Source: Agromyces humatus (lineage in GTDB: Bacteria; Actinomycetota; Actinomycetes; Actinomycetales; Microbacteriaceae). From it: DNA of 64,000 bases. The stretch is from NCBI RefSeq assembly GCF_021228295.1, contig NZ_JAJQPD010000005.1:248001-312000 (forward strand), given 5' to 3'. Below the pieces are notes generated by a model. That model did no database searches and was not told the DNA's origin. It worked only from the letters and a program-made list of their open reading frames with translations. Each line of letters begins with the position of its first letter. Position 1 is the first letter of the stretch. Position numbers and translations under genes: made by a program. Positions 8,161 through 16,417 of the stretch are shown here, one piece after another.

Positions 8161-8658
8161 ATGCAGAACGCCCCCATCGATCAGGCCGCTGCGAGCGAGA
8201 TGTGGGAGGAGTATCGCGCGGCGCGACCGGATCGCGCCACCGACCCGGAGCCGCCGCCGGCGGAGGTCTTCGGCGACAACCCCGAACTCACCGATGAGCT
8301 CCTCGGACTCGTGCTCGACGGCACCAAGCGAGCCACCGCCGCGCTGGTCGCCGAGTTCGCCCTCGATGGCCAACCCCTTCCGCGCATCGGCGGTCATTGG
8401 ATCGCCTGCGACTCGACCGGCCGCCCTCGCGTCATCCTCCGTGACACCGAACTGCGCATCGGCACGTTCGCGAGCGTCGACGCCGCCTTCGCGTTCGACG
8501 AGGGCGAAGACGACCGTTCGCTCGAATCGTGGCGCGAGAACCACAGCCGGTACTGGCGGCGGGTGAGCGCCCATCTCGGTTTCGAGTGGACGGAACAGCA
8601 CGAGATCGTGTTCGAGCGGTTCGAGATCGCCTGGCCGGAACCCGCCGGCGAGGACTGA
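8161..8658 (+). CDS. ASCH domain protein
   Basis: A 165-residue ASCH-fold (PUA-like) protein. A helical lead (MWEEYRAARP) is followed by LGLVLDGTKRATAALVAEF, which carries the conserved GxKxxT-type signature of the family, then the strand IACDSTGRPRVILRDTELRI and C-terminal helices with YWRRVSAHLGFEWTEQHEIVFERFEI. ASCH proteins bind RNA or nucleotides, and some are amidohydrolases acting on acylated cytidines; this architecture (about 160 residues with a terminal VFERF) is the common bacterial stand-alone form. The start ATG 8161 was chosen over in-frame upstream codons because the conserved region begins there. Confidence 0.82.
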   Translation: MQNAPIDQAAASEMWEEYRAARPDRATDPEPPPAEVFGDNPELTDELLGLVLDGTKRATAALVAEFALDGQPLPRIGGHWIACDSTGRPRVILRDTELRIGTFASVDAAFAFDEGEDDRSLESWRENHSRYWRRVSAHLGFEWTEQHEIVFERFEIAWPEPAGED

Positions 8659-8743
8659 CCGCGCGCCCCGCGCACCGGGCACCCAGCCGGACGTTCTAGG
8701 CTCGAAGGATCCCCGCCATCCCCTGAGAAGGAGCCCGCACGCC

Positions 8744-10018
8744 ATGAGCGACGCCGCAGCCCTGGACGTCTTCGACCGCCGCGAATCCGAGGTCCGTGGG
8801 TACATCCGCGCCTTCCCGACGGTCTTCGACCGCGCGAGCGGCTCGACCCTCGTCGACACCGACGGCCGGGAGTACCTCGACTTCTTCGCCGGCGCGGGGG
8901 TGCTGAACTACGGGCACAACAACCCGGTGTTCACGCGTGCGCTCGTCGAGTACCTCGAGCGCGGCGGCATCATCCACGGGCTCGACATGGCCACGTCGGC
9001 CAAGAAGGCGTTCATCGAGGCGTTCGAGCAGTACGTGCTCGCGCCGCGCGGGTTCGACCACAAGCTGCAGTTCACGGGGCCGACGGGTGCGAACGCCGTC
9101 GAGGCGGCGCTCAAGGTCGCCCGCCAGGCCACGGGCCGCTCGAACGTCGTCGCGTTCACGAATGCATTCCACGGCCTCAGCATCGGCGCGCTCGCCGCGA
9201 CCGGGAACAGCACGTATCGGGATGCCGCGGGCATCGCGCTCGGCGACATCACGCGACTGCCCTACGACGGCTACCTCGGGCCCGACGTCGACACGCTCGA
9301 CCTGCTCGAGAAGATGCTCGACGACCCCGGCTCGGGGCTCGACCTGCCCGCAGCGGTCATCGTCGAGGCGGTGCAGGGCGAGGGCGGCATCAACGTCGCG
9401 AGCGTGCCGTGGCTGGCACGGCTTCGCGAGATCACCGCGGCGCGAGGCATCCTGCTGATCCTCGATGAGATCCAGGCGGGCGTCGGCCGCACCGGCACGT
9501 TCTTCGCCTTCGAGGACTCGGGCATCGTCCCCGACATCATCACCGTGTCGAAGTCGATCTCGGGATCCGGGCTGCCGATGTCGCTCGTGCTGCTGCGCCC
9601 CGAAGTCGACGTGTGGAAGCCGGGCGCGCACACCGGCACGTTCCGAGGCAACAACCTGGCATTCGTGTCGGCGCGCGTCGCGCTCGAGGCCTACTGGGCA
9701 GACTCGGCCTTCACCGACGGCGTCGCCGCCAAGTCGGCACTGCTGCGCGCCGAGCTCGACCGCATCGCCGCCGACCACCCCGAACTCGGCCTCGCGCCGC
9801 GCGGCCGAGGTCTCATGTACGGGCTCGCCTGCGACGGCGACCGCACCCTCGCGGGTCGCATCTCGGCCGAGGCCTTCCGGCGCGGCCTCATCATCGAGAC
9901 ATCCGGCGCCTTCGACGAGGTGTTGAAGTTCCTCCCGGCGCTCACGATCACCGACGACGAACTCACCCGTGGCCTCGCGATCGTGCGTGAGAGCCTCGAC
10001 GCGGTGCTCGCCCGCTGA
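8744..10018 (+). CDS. ectB: EctB-like diaminobutyrate-2-oxoglutarate transaminase
   Basis: A 424-residue class III PLP aminotransferase. DFFAGAGVLNYGHNNP near the N-terminus, GPTGANAVEAALK at 112-124, Asp241 in ILDEIQAG (pyridine nitrogen) and the Schiff-base Lys270 in TVSKSISG match diaminobutyrate transaminase, which turns aspartate semialdehyde and glutamate into 2,4-diaminobutyrate and 2-oxoglutarate. AAGGAG lies 11 bases before ATG 8744. No ectA, ectC or ectD follows; the neighbours are an ASCH gene and NTF2-like genes. It may therefore feed another use of diaminobutyrate (for example a siderophore or peptidoglycan cross-bridge), or the rest of the pathway lies elsewhere. Microbacteriaceae often carry diaminobutyrate in their walls, which fits. 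Confidence 0.82.
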   Translation: MSDAAALDVFDRRESEVRGYIRAFPTVFDRASGSTLVDTDGREYLDFFAGAGVLNYGHNNPVFTRALVEYLERGGIIHGLDMATSAKKAFIEAFEQYVLAPRGFDHKLQFTGPTGANAVEAALKVARQATGRSNVVAFTNAFHGLSIGALAATGNSTYRDAAGIALGDITRLPYDGYLGPDVDTLDLLEKMLDDPGSGLDLPAAVIVEAVQGEGGINVASVPWLARLREITAARGILLILDEIQAGVGRTGTFFAFEDSGIVPDIITVSKSISGSGLPMSLVLLRPEVDVWKPGAHTGTFRGNNLAFVSARVALEAYWADSAFTDGVAAKSALLRAELDRIAADHPELGLAPRGRGLMYGLACDGDRTLAGRISAEAFRRGLIIETSGAFDEVLKFLPALTITDDELTRGLAIVRESLDAVLAR

Positions 10019-10030
10019 CCGCCCGCGGCC

Positions 10031-10408
10031 TCAGCGCGAGAGCTCGACGGTGTACGAGACGATCTCGGTGATGCGTCCGTTGTCGAAGTCGTAGACGTCG
10101 CACGAGGCGACGATCGAGACGTCTCCCGTGGCGTCGGTGTACCTGGCGAGGCTGTCGACCGCGACGCTGTCCTCACCCACCACGGTGCGCTGCCGCTGGA
10201 ACTCGGTCGTCACCCCGGCGAGATCTTTCGCGGTGCGCTCGGTCGCCTTCCTCACGGCCTTGAGCCCGATCAGCGGATCGGAGCCGACGAGGGTCCACAC
10301 GACGTCGTCGGCCAGGTGCGGCAGAGCGACCTCGAATCGGTGACTCGAGAACGCGCACGCGATCTTCTCGGTCGTGAGGTCGGTGGTGAGTTCAGCCGTG
10401 GGGTTCAT
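10031..10408 (-). CDS. NTF2-like / SnoaL-type polyketide cyclase-fold protein
   Basis: A 125-residue cone-shaped NTF2-like domain: an N-terminal helix (EKIACAFSSHRFEVALPHLADDVVWTLVG), then beta strands ending in IVASCDVYDFDNGRITEIVSYTVEL, the typical end of SnoaL-like proteins. The short length and lack of fused domains fit ketosteroid isomerase-like enzymes or ligand-binding proteins of unknown role. The ATG at 10408 overlaps a TGA as ATGA in the frame that a repaired upstream gene would use. The reading frame continues upstream without a stop into another NTF2-like domain, see the disrupted gene at 10405-10807. Confidence 0.75.
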   Translation of the reverse strand: MNPTAELTTDLTTEKIACAFSSHRFEVALPHLADDVVWTLVGSDPLIGLKAVRKATERTAKDLAGVTTEFQRQRTVVGEDSVAVDSLARYTDATGDVSIVASCDVYDFDNGRITEIVSYTVELSR

Positions 10409-10807
10409 GAGACCTGCCCTCTCGCGCGGGATCCCGCGCCGTTGCGGTTGACGTATGCGATCAGCGTGCCCCCGACACGGGCAGGCGTCAAGGGCAGAGC
10501 GCCGGTCGCCGGGGGAGGTGACGCCCCGCACCTCGAACGGCTGCTCATCGGCGCGAGTGCCCGACCAGACCCATTCGCACCAGGTCGTATCGCCGTGCTG
10601 CGCCGATCGAAGGAGTTCAGCCCGTAAGTCGGGTATGCCGGCGAACATCGCCTCCCAGTTCGCTCGGACCTGGGAGCGGCCGACGAAGGCGCGCGCCGGG
10701 TGAGCCGGTTGCCGGCTGTCGTAGTCGGGGTCGAAGAGCGCGACCAGCGCCTCCAGGTCGTGATCGTTCACCGCCACCACCAACCTGCCAATGACCTCGT
10801 CAGGCAT
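10405..10807 (-). pseudogene. NTF2-like gene with disrupted C-terminus
   Basis: The first about 97 residues are a good NTF2-like domain (IGRLVVAVNDHDLEALVALFDPDY, then WCEWVWSGTRADEQPFEVRGV). After FEVRGVT, where relatives continue with a strand and an Asp-Gly turn ending in YMEP, the sequence becomes unrelated and Cys/Arg-rich. In the +1 frame the last 28 codons read LTPARVGGTLIAYVNRNG and end in TGA exactly overlapping the next ATG. This suggests a frameshift or small deletion near 10490-10510. As sequenced, the first frame reads through and fuses to the next NTF2-like domain as one 258-residue protein. Sequencing error, pseudogene or a real fusion are all possible. Confidence 0.5.
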
Positions 10808-10816
10808 GTCGTCCCC

Positions 10817-11494
10817 CTACGCAGCGTCATTCTGCAGGAACGCGAGCACCGCTGCCACCCGCCGATGCACGCCTGACTCGGGCAGCCGCAGCTTCGTGAA
10901 GATCGCGTTGACGTGCTTCTCGACGGTCGAGGTCGACAGGAACAGCGACTGCTCGATGCCCGCATTCGACTTGCCCTGCGCCATCTCGCGCAGCACCTCG
11001 AGCTCGCGCGGCGACAGTGCGGCGAGCGGGCTCGCCGCACCCGCGCTGCGGCGGCGAACGAGGGTGTCGACGATCTGGGGGTCGATGACGGAACCGCCGG
11101 TGCACACCTCGCGCAGCGCATGCACGAGGTCTTCGAGGTCGCCGATGCGGTCCTTCAGCAGGTAGCCGAGCCCGGCCGAGCCGTCGGCGAAGAGGGCGAG
11201 CGCGTAGCTCTCGTCGGCGTGCTGCGAGAGCACCACGACACCCGTTTCAGGGTGGGCGGCACGGATGTCGCGGGCGGCCTCGATGCCCTCCATGTGGTGG
11301 CCGGGCGGCATGCGGATGTCGGTGAGCACCGCCTGGGGGTTGAGTCGTCGCACCGCGTCGAGCAACTCGGCGGCGTTGCCGGTCGAGGCGACCACATCGA
11401 TCTCGCCGGAGTCCTCGAGCAGGCGGCGCAGGCCTTCTCGCACGAGGTAGTTGTCCTCGGCGATCACGACGCGCAGCTTGACCGAGTCATCCAA
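10817..11494 (-). CDS. NarL/FixJ-type response regulator (LuxR HTH)
   Basis: A 225-residue regulator. Receiver domain: acidic pocket EDN at 13-15, phospho-acceptor Asp59 in VLTDIRMPP, conserved Thr/Ser position in VVVLSQH and Lys in LLKDRIGD. C-terminal LuxR helix-turn-helix: LSPRELEVLREMAQGKSNAGIEQSLFLSTSTVEKHVNAIFTKL. The TTG start overlaps the kinase stop (TTGGATGA), so the pair is translationally coupled. It should be phosphorylated by the adjacent DesK/NarX-type kinase, and probably also by the second paralogous kinase upstream. Targets are unknown; the divergent multicopper oxidase operon and the downstream NTF2-like genes are the nearest candidates. Confidence 0.93.
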   Translation of the reverse strand: MDDSVKLRVVIAEDNYLVREGLRRLLEDSGEIDVVASTGNAAELLDAVRRLNPQAVLTDIRMPPGHHMEGIEAARDIRAAHPETGVVVLSQHADESYALALFADGSAGLGYLLKDRIGDLEDLVHALREVCTGGSVIDPQIVDTLVRRRSAGAASPLAALSPRELEVLREMAQGKSNAGIEQSLFLSTSTVEKHVNAIFTKLRLPESGVHRRVAAVLAFLQNDAA

Positions 11495-13586
11495 CGCGGT
11501 CCGCCTCGCGCTCGGCGGCGACCGCTGGGGGGCGATCCACGGGAATGTCGACGAGCACCGTCGTGCCCGACGGCTCGGCCGCCGACACCCGCAGCGTGCC
11601 GCGCAGTGCCGCCACCCGGTCTCGGATGTTGGCCAGCCCGCCCGCCGTGACCGACGCGGGCTCGACGCTGCCGATTCCGCGACCGTCGTCGCTGATCGCG
11701 ATGCGCAGGTGCCCGTTGTTGCGGCGCAGCGCGACCGAGGCGTGGGTCGCACCAGCGTGCTTCGCGGTGTTCGCGAGCGCTTCGCGCACGACGTAGTACG
11801 CCGTCGTCTCGACGTCGTCGGGGAACCGCTCGGCGCGCACCGCGGCGTCGGCCACGACCGACAGCGGGATCGGGTACCGCGCCACACCCGACTCGACCGC
11901 CGCCACGAGCCCATTGTCGCTCAGCACCGGCGGGTGGATGCCCTGCGCCAGTTCGCGCAGGTCGGTGAGGGTCTCGCGCGCCTGGTCTTGCAGCTCGGCG
12001 AGCTCGGCGGGCGTGAGCTCGCCGCGCTCCAGCCGGTTGCGAGCGAGACGAAGTGCGGCGATCTGCGCCACCACGTTCTGCTGGATGCCGTCGTGCAGGT
12101 CGCGTTCGAGGCGGCGGCGTTCGTCGTCCTGCGCGGCCACGAGCCGTTCGCGCGACGCGGTCAGTTCGTCGAGTTGCGCGGCGAGCTGCGCGGTGAGGCG
12201 CACGTTGGCGACGGATGCCGCTGCCTGGCCCGCGACGGTGTGCAGCAGCGTTCGCTCGGACTCGCTGTAGTCGCCGCGGCGGCGGGGGCCGGCCTCGATG
12301 CGCCCGAGCGTCTCGTCGCCGCGCACGAGATCGGCCGCGAGCACGACATCCTCGGCATCCGCGAGAACGCGCGGTTCGACTGCATCCCCGGCGACGCCCA
12401 CGGGGGTTGCGGCGAGGGCGCCGTCACTCGTCGCAAGCCGGATCCGCACCCACGAGGCATCGACGCCGCCGCGCACCGCCTCGGCGAGCCTGGTGAGCAG
12501 GTCACGCGGCTCGCCGGCCTCCTCGAGGCGGGCGCCGAGTTCGCTGAGCATCTCGAACTGCCGCTCGCGGTCACCGAAGAGCCTGCGGTGGATCCACCGC
12601 TGCACCCACGTGCGCACCGGCAGCAGCCCGACCGCGACGAGCGCCGTGAGGAGCACCGCGGGCACCACCCGGAGCTGCCCCGACAGCACGATGGCGGGTG
12701 TCGCGACCCCGATGCCGTAGAACACCGTGATGAGCAGGTTCGACGAACGCGCCACGCTGCGCCCGCGGTCGCCGGGCGCGATGTCGAACGCGCCGTAGCG
12801 GAAGATGCCGTGCACGGCGGCGATCGGCAGGGCGATGAGGCACGCGAACACGAGGAACTGCCCGACCGCCGGCCACGGCAGGATCGGCCAGAGCATGAAC
12901 GCCACGCACGCCGCGGCGACCGTGATCGCCATGACGCGCGTGCGCGCACGCACCTCGGGCGCTCCGAACAGGGCACGGGTGCCGAGCACCACCAACCCGA
13001 GCGCCACAGCCGGCCACGCCTGATAGACGAGGAAGTTCACCGCCGGCGCCGCCCACTCGAGCCACGGCACGACGTAGGGGTTGGGGATGGCGTCGCCGCT
13101 GATGCCGATGTAGGGCGACATCACCACGTGCGACGTGGTGAGCAGGGTCAAGGGACCGACCAGCATGGGCGTCCAGAGGAACACCACGGCGATACGCTGC
13201 CACCGCTTCTCGGGCACGCCGTCGGGGAAGGAGGCGAACACGACGAGCAGGGCGGAGGTGGCCGTGGCATCCGCCGTCAGGCTGATCAGGTTGAACAGCG
13301 GGAACCACGGCTCCGTCACGACCTCGATGTTCCGTTGCAGGAACGTCTCGTAGGCCGAGCCGACGAGCATCGCCGTGGCGGCGAGCGCCACGAGCACCGC
13401 GATGCGCGAGCGCGTCACGGTGAGCAGCCACATGCCGAGCACGAAGAAGGGCAGCGCACCGAGGAGCGGCCAGGCGAGCGCATGGTCGGCGTCGCCCTCG
13501 ATGAAGCCCCGCACGACGACGATGTACACCAGCGCCGCGACCCCGATCGGGCCCAGCGTTGCGATGCACACCCACCTTCGGTCCAC
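11487..13586 (-). CDS. Membrane sensor histidine kinase A (HisKA_3, GAF)
   Basis: A 699-residue sensor kinase. About ten hydrophobic helices fill the first 340 residues, then a GAF-like region (LLTRLAEAVRGGVDASWVRIRL), a coiled helix, the HisKA_3 phospho-acceptor RRRLERDLHDGIQQ, and an HATPase with N box REALANTAKHA and G boxes DDGRGIG and GGLANIRDRV. GTG 13586 is chosen because AGGAGG lies 11 bases upstream, the same layout as its paralogue next door. It is about 60 percent identical by eye to that paralogue over the kinase core. It overlaps the response regulator gene by eight bases. The stimulus is unknown; the polytopic sensor suggests a membrane or lipid signal. Confidence 0.9.
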   Translation of the reverse strand: MDRRWVCIATLGPIGVAALVYIVVVRGFIEGDADHALAWPLLGALPFFVLGMWLLTVTRSRIAVLVALAATAMLVGSAYETFLQRNIEVVTEPWFPLFNLISLTADATATSALLVVFASFPDGVPEKRWQRIAVVFLWTPMLVGPLTLLTTSHVVMSPYIGISGDAIPNPYVVPWLEWAAPAVNFLVYQAWPAVALGLVVLGTRALFGAPEVRARTRVMAITVAAACVAFMLWPILPWPAVGQFLVFACLIALPIAAVHGIFRYGAFDIAPGDRGRSVARSSNLLITVFYGIGVATPAIVLSGQLRVVPAVLLTALVAVGLLPVRTWVQRWIHRRLFGDRERQFEMLSELGARLEEAGEPRDLLTRLAEAVRGGVDASWVRIRLATSDGALAATPVGVAGDAVEPRVLADAEDVVLAADLVRGDETLGRIEAGPRRRGDYSESERTLLHTVAGQAAASVANVRLTAQLAAQLDELTASRERLVAAQDDERRRLERDLHDGIQQNVVAQIAALRLARNRLERGELTPAELAELQDQARETLTDLRELAQGIHPPVLSDNGLVAAVESGVARYPIPLSVVADAAVRAERFPDDVETTAYYVVREALANTAKHAGATHASVALRRNNGHLRIAISDDGRGIGSVEPASVTAGGLANIRDRVAALRGTLRVSAAEPSGTTVLVDIPVDRPPAVAAEREADRVG

Positions 13587-13664
13587 GGTCCTATCGTCCT
13601 CCTGCCGTGGCCCTCGCGGGAGAGGGCCATCCATGCCCGCGCGTGGGGGTTGTCCTCCATCCCC

Positions 13665-15737
13665 TCATGGGCTCGGCGATCCCGCCCGGTCGGCCGCGGC
13701 GAAATCCCGGACCGGGAGATCGACGTCCACCGTCGTGCCGCCGCCCGAGGGGCTCCCCGAAGAGATCCGGACCGTGCCGCGCAGCACCGCGACGCGGTCG
13801 CGGATGTTCGCGAGCCCGCCGCTCGCCGCCGACGACGGAAGGACGGCACCCAGGCCGCATCCGTCGTCGCGGATCGAGACGCGCAGCCGGCCGTCGGTCC
13901 GGGCCAGCGCCACGGTCGCCATCGTGGCGTTCGCGTGCTTCGCGGTGTTCGCCAGTGCCTCCCGCACCACGTAGTAGGTAGTCGTCTCCACATCGTCGGG
14001 ATACCGCTCGGAGCGGACCCGCGCGTCGGCGTCCACGGCCAGCGGGATCGGGTACCGCGCCGCCCCAGACTCGATCGCGGCGACGAGCCCGTTGTCGCTC
14101 AGCACCGGCGGGTGGATGCCGTGCGCGAGCTCGCGCAGGTCGGTGAGGGTCTGACGGGCCTGCTGCTGCAGCTCCGACAACTCGGCAGGGCCGAGCTGAC
14201 CGCGCTCCAGACGGTTGCGCGCCAGCCTGAGGCCGGCGATCTGCGCCACGATGTCCTGCTGGATGCCGTCGTGCAGATCGCGCTCCAAACGGCGGCGCTC
14301 GTCATCCTGCGCCGCCATGAGGCGCTCGCGCGAGGCGGTCAACTCGACGAGCTGCTCGGCGAGCCGCGCCGTCAGGCGAATGTTGGCAACGGATGCCGCG
14401 GCCTGGCCGGCGACCGTGCGCAGCAGCGTCCGCTCGGCGTCGCTGTACTCCCCGCGATGGCGCGGCCCGACGTCGATGCGCCCGAGGACCTCGTCCGCGT
14501 GGACGAGGTCGACTGCCTCGATCGGCTCACCCACCACGTCGCCGGCGACCCCCGCGGGCGACGTGGTGAGCGCACCGTCCGAGGCCGCGAGGCGGATGCG
14601 CACCCACGACGCGCCGAGTCCGTCGGCCACGGCAGCCGCCAGGTGCGTCAGAAGGTCGTTGGGCTCGGCCGTGCGCTCGAGCTCCGAGCCGAGCTGGCTG
14701 AGCATCGCGAGCTGGCGGTCGCGGTCGCCGAAGACGACCCGATGGATCCACCGCTGCAGCCACCCCCGCACCGGAAGCAGGGCGAGCGCGATGAGCCCCG
14801 TGAGGAAGGCGATCCCAAGGGGTGTCAGTCGATCGACGAGCAGCACGGCGGGGGCCACGACGGCGATGCCGTAGAGCACGGTGATGAGCACGTTCGACGA
14901 CCGCGTGACGAGGCGCGCGCGGTCGGCCGCGGCCACGTCGAATGCGCCGTGGCGGAGGATGCCGTGGATCGCCACGAGCGGGATCGCCGTGAGGAGCACG
15001 AGCACCGCGGCGTTCGCGATCACGTTCTCGGGGATGAACAGCGTGAGCGAGTAGCTCACGACCATCGCGAAGGTGAGCCACGCCATCAGGCGCGTGCGGA
15101 CGCGCACCTCTGGATCCCCGAAGAACGCACGCGAGATCAGCACGGCGAGTGCGAGGAACACCGCCGGCCACAGGTAGACGATCCACTCCACGATCGGGTC
15201 CGCCCAGGCGAGGACCGGCAGGGCGAACGGATTCGGGATGCCGGCTCCCTGCTCGGCGTGCACCTGCACCGTGAGCACGTGCGGCACCACGAGGAGCGAG
15301 AACGGGACGGCGACGACCGGGACCCAGAACAACCCGACCGAGATCCGCTGCCACCGCCGCTCCGGGATGCCCGTCGGGAAGGTCGCGAACATGCTGACGA
15401 ACGCCGCTGACGCGACCGTGGAGGCGGTCAACCCGACGAGGTTGAAGATCGGGTACCAGGGCTCCCGGAGCACGTCGGGGTTCGTCAGCACGAACGTCTC
15501 GTACGCGGAGCCCACCGCCATCGCGGTCGCCGCCCACGCGAGGAACAGCGCCGAGCGTGCCGTGGAGGCGGTCAAGAGCCACATGCTGAACGCGAACAGC
15601 GGCAGGATGCCGAGCAGGGGCCAGCCGAGGCTCGGATCCACCGCTCCCGCGAGGAATCCGCGCGCGATCACGACGTACAGCAGGGACGCCGCTCCGAGCG
15701 GCGCCAGGGCTGCGAGCCATCCCCACCTGCGGAGCAC
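13665..15737 (-). CDS. Membrane sensor histidine kinase B (HisKA_3, GAF), paralogue of A
   Basis: A 690-residue kinase with the same plan as its downstream neighbour: ten or so helices, GAF-like region, HisKA_3 motif RRRLERDLHDGIQQD, N box REALANTAKHA, G boxes DDGCGLG and GGLANIRDRV. One G-box residue is Cys instead of Arg/Gly-rich surroundings, but the fold is intact. GTG 15737 follows AGGAGGACGAT, identical over 11 bases to the leader of kinase A. The gap to kinase A is 78 bases and no second response regulator is present, so both kinases probably converge on one NarL-type regulator. Tandem duplication followed by divergence of the sensor part is the simplest origin. Confidence 0.9.
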   Translation of the reverse strand: MLRRWGWLAALAPLGAASLLYVVIARGFLAGAVDPSLGWPLLGILPLFAFSMWLLTASTARSALFLAWAATAMAVGSAYETFVLTNPDVLREPWYPIFNLVGLTASTVASAAFVSMFATFPTGIPERRWQRISVGLFWVPVVAVPFSLLVVPHVLTVQVHAEQGAGIPNPFALPVLAWADPIVEWIVYLWPAVFLALAVLISRAFFGDPEVRVRTRLMAWLTFAMVVSYSLTLFIPENVIANAAVLVLLTAIPLVAIHGILRHGAFDVAAADRARLVTRSSNVLITVLYGIAVVAPAVLLVDRLTPLGIAFLTGLIALALLPVRGWLQRWIHRVVFGDRDRQLAMLSQLGSELERTAEPNDLLTHLAAAVADGLGASWVRIRLAASDGALTTSPAGVAGDVVGEPIEAVDLVHADEVLGRIDVGPRHRGEYSDAERTLLRTVAGQAAASVANIRLTARLAEQLVELTASRERLMAAQDDERRRLERDLHDGIQQDIVAQIAGLRLARNRLERGQLGPAELSELQQQARQTLTDLRELAHGIHPPVLSDNGLVAAIESGAARYPIPLAVDADARVRSERYPDDVETTTYYVVREALANTAKHANATMATVALARTDGRLRVSIRDDGCGLGAVLPSSAASGGLANIRDRVAVLRGTVRISSGSPSGGGTTVDVDLPVRDFAAADRAGSPSP

Positions 15738-15934
15738 ACTCCCATCGTCCTCCTCGGCGGCCGCCTGCGGGAGGGGGTGACCCCCGACATCCCTTAGCGG
15801 CTGTCCTCCATCGGCAGTGCGGCGCTCCCCCACGCGGCATCCGGTCTGCCGTGTTCCGGCGGGCGCCGCCGTCGGCGAGCGTTCTTCCAGGCGGAGGCCG
15901 CGCCACGGCGCCGCACGAACAGGGAGTGAACCTC

Positions 15935-16417
15935 ATGTGCAAGCTCTACGCGGGCCTGGCCTGGATCATCGCCGCGGCCGTCGTCGTGCAGGCCGCCGCG
16001 ATCGCCTTCGCGTTCGGCGGCGTGCTCAACAACGTCGCTGGGGGCGGGGTGGTCGACAAGGCGCTCCTCGAGAGCGGCGGGGCCGGCGGCACCGGTGAGC
16101 TCGGCTTCTGGATCCACGGGATCGTGGGCGCCGGGGTCATCCCGCTGCTCGCCGTCGCGCTGCTCGCCGTCTCGTTCTTCGCCCGCGCGAAGGGCGCGCG
16201 CCTGTGGGCCGCGATCACCCTCGGGCTCGTCGTACTGCAGGTGACCCTCGGCTTCTCGATCACCGACATGCCCTTCCTCGGCCTCATCCACGGTGCGAAC
16301 GCGTTCGCCGTCGTGGTGTCCGCGGTCGCGGCCGCGCTGCTCGCACGCCGCTCCCGTCGCGCCCGCGCGACGCGCGCGACCGCCGAGGAGGCGACCGAAG
16401 ATGCCATCGCGGCGTGA
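15935..16417 (+). CDS. DUF6220-like four-helix membrane protein
   Basis: A 160-residue protein with four transmembrane helices (about 8-30, 58-80, 86-105, 110-130). His residues lie in helix-proximal positions (GFWIHGIVGAG, LGLIHGANAF), which resembles DUF6220 and, distantly, heme- or quinone-binding membrane subunits such as CtaA; the heme role is speculation. A GGGAG ribosome site precedes ATG 15935. The gene overlaps the multicopper oxidase start by 17 bases, so the two are one unit and the membrane protein may serve the oxidase, for example by electron or copper handling. The C-terminus is Arg/Ala rich and cytosolic. Confidence 0.78.
   Translation: MCKLYAGLAWIIAAAVVVQAAAIAFAFGGVLNNVAGGGVVDKALLESGGAGGTGELGFWIHGIVGAGVIPLLAVALLAVSFFARAKGARLWAAITLGLVVLQVTLGFSITDMPFLGLIHGANAFAVVVSAVAAALLARRSRRARATRATAEEATEDAIAA

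Noticed and set aside
8744-10807. Ectoine biosynthesis cluster
   Set aside because: Only an ectB-like gene is present; ectA, ectC and ectD are not found in the neighbourhood.
11451-15410. A 1319-codon plus-strand open frame
   Set aside because: It runs antisense across both histidine kinases, is made of Arg/His/Asp/Gly-rich low-complexity sequence, and has no domain; the kinases on the other strand have complete motifs. Such long shadow frames are expected at this G+C.
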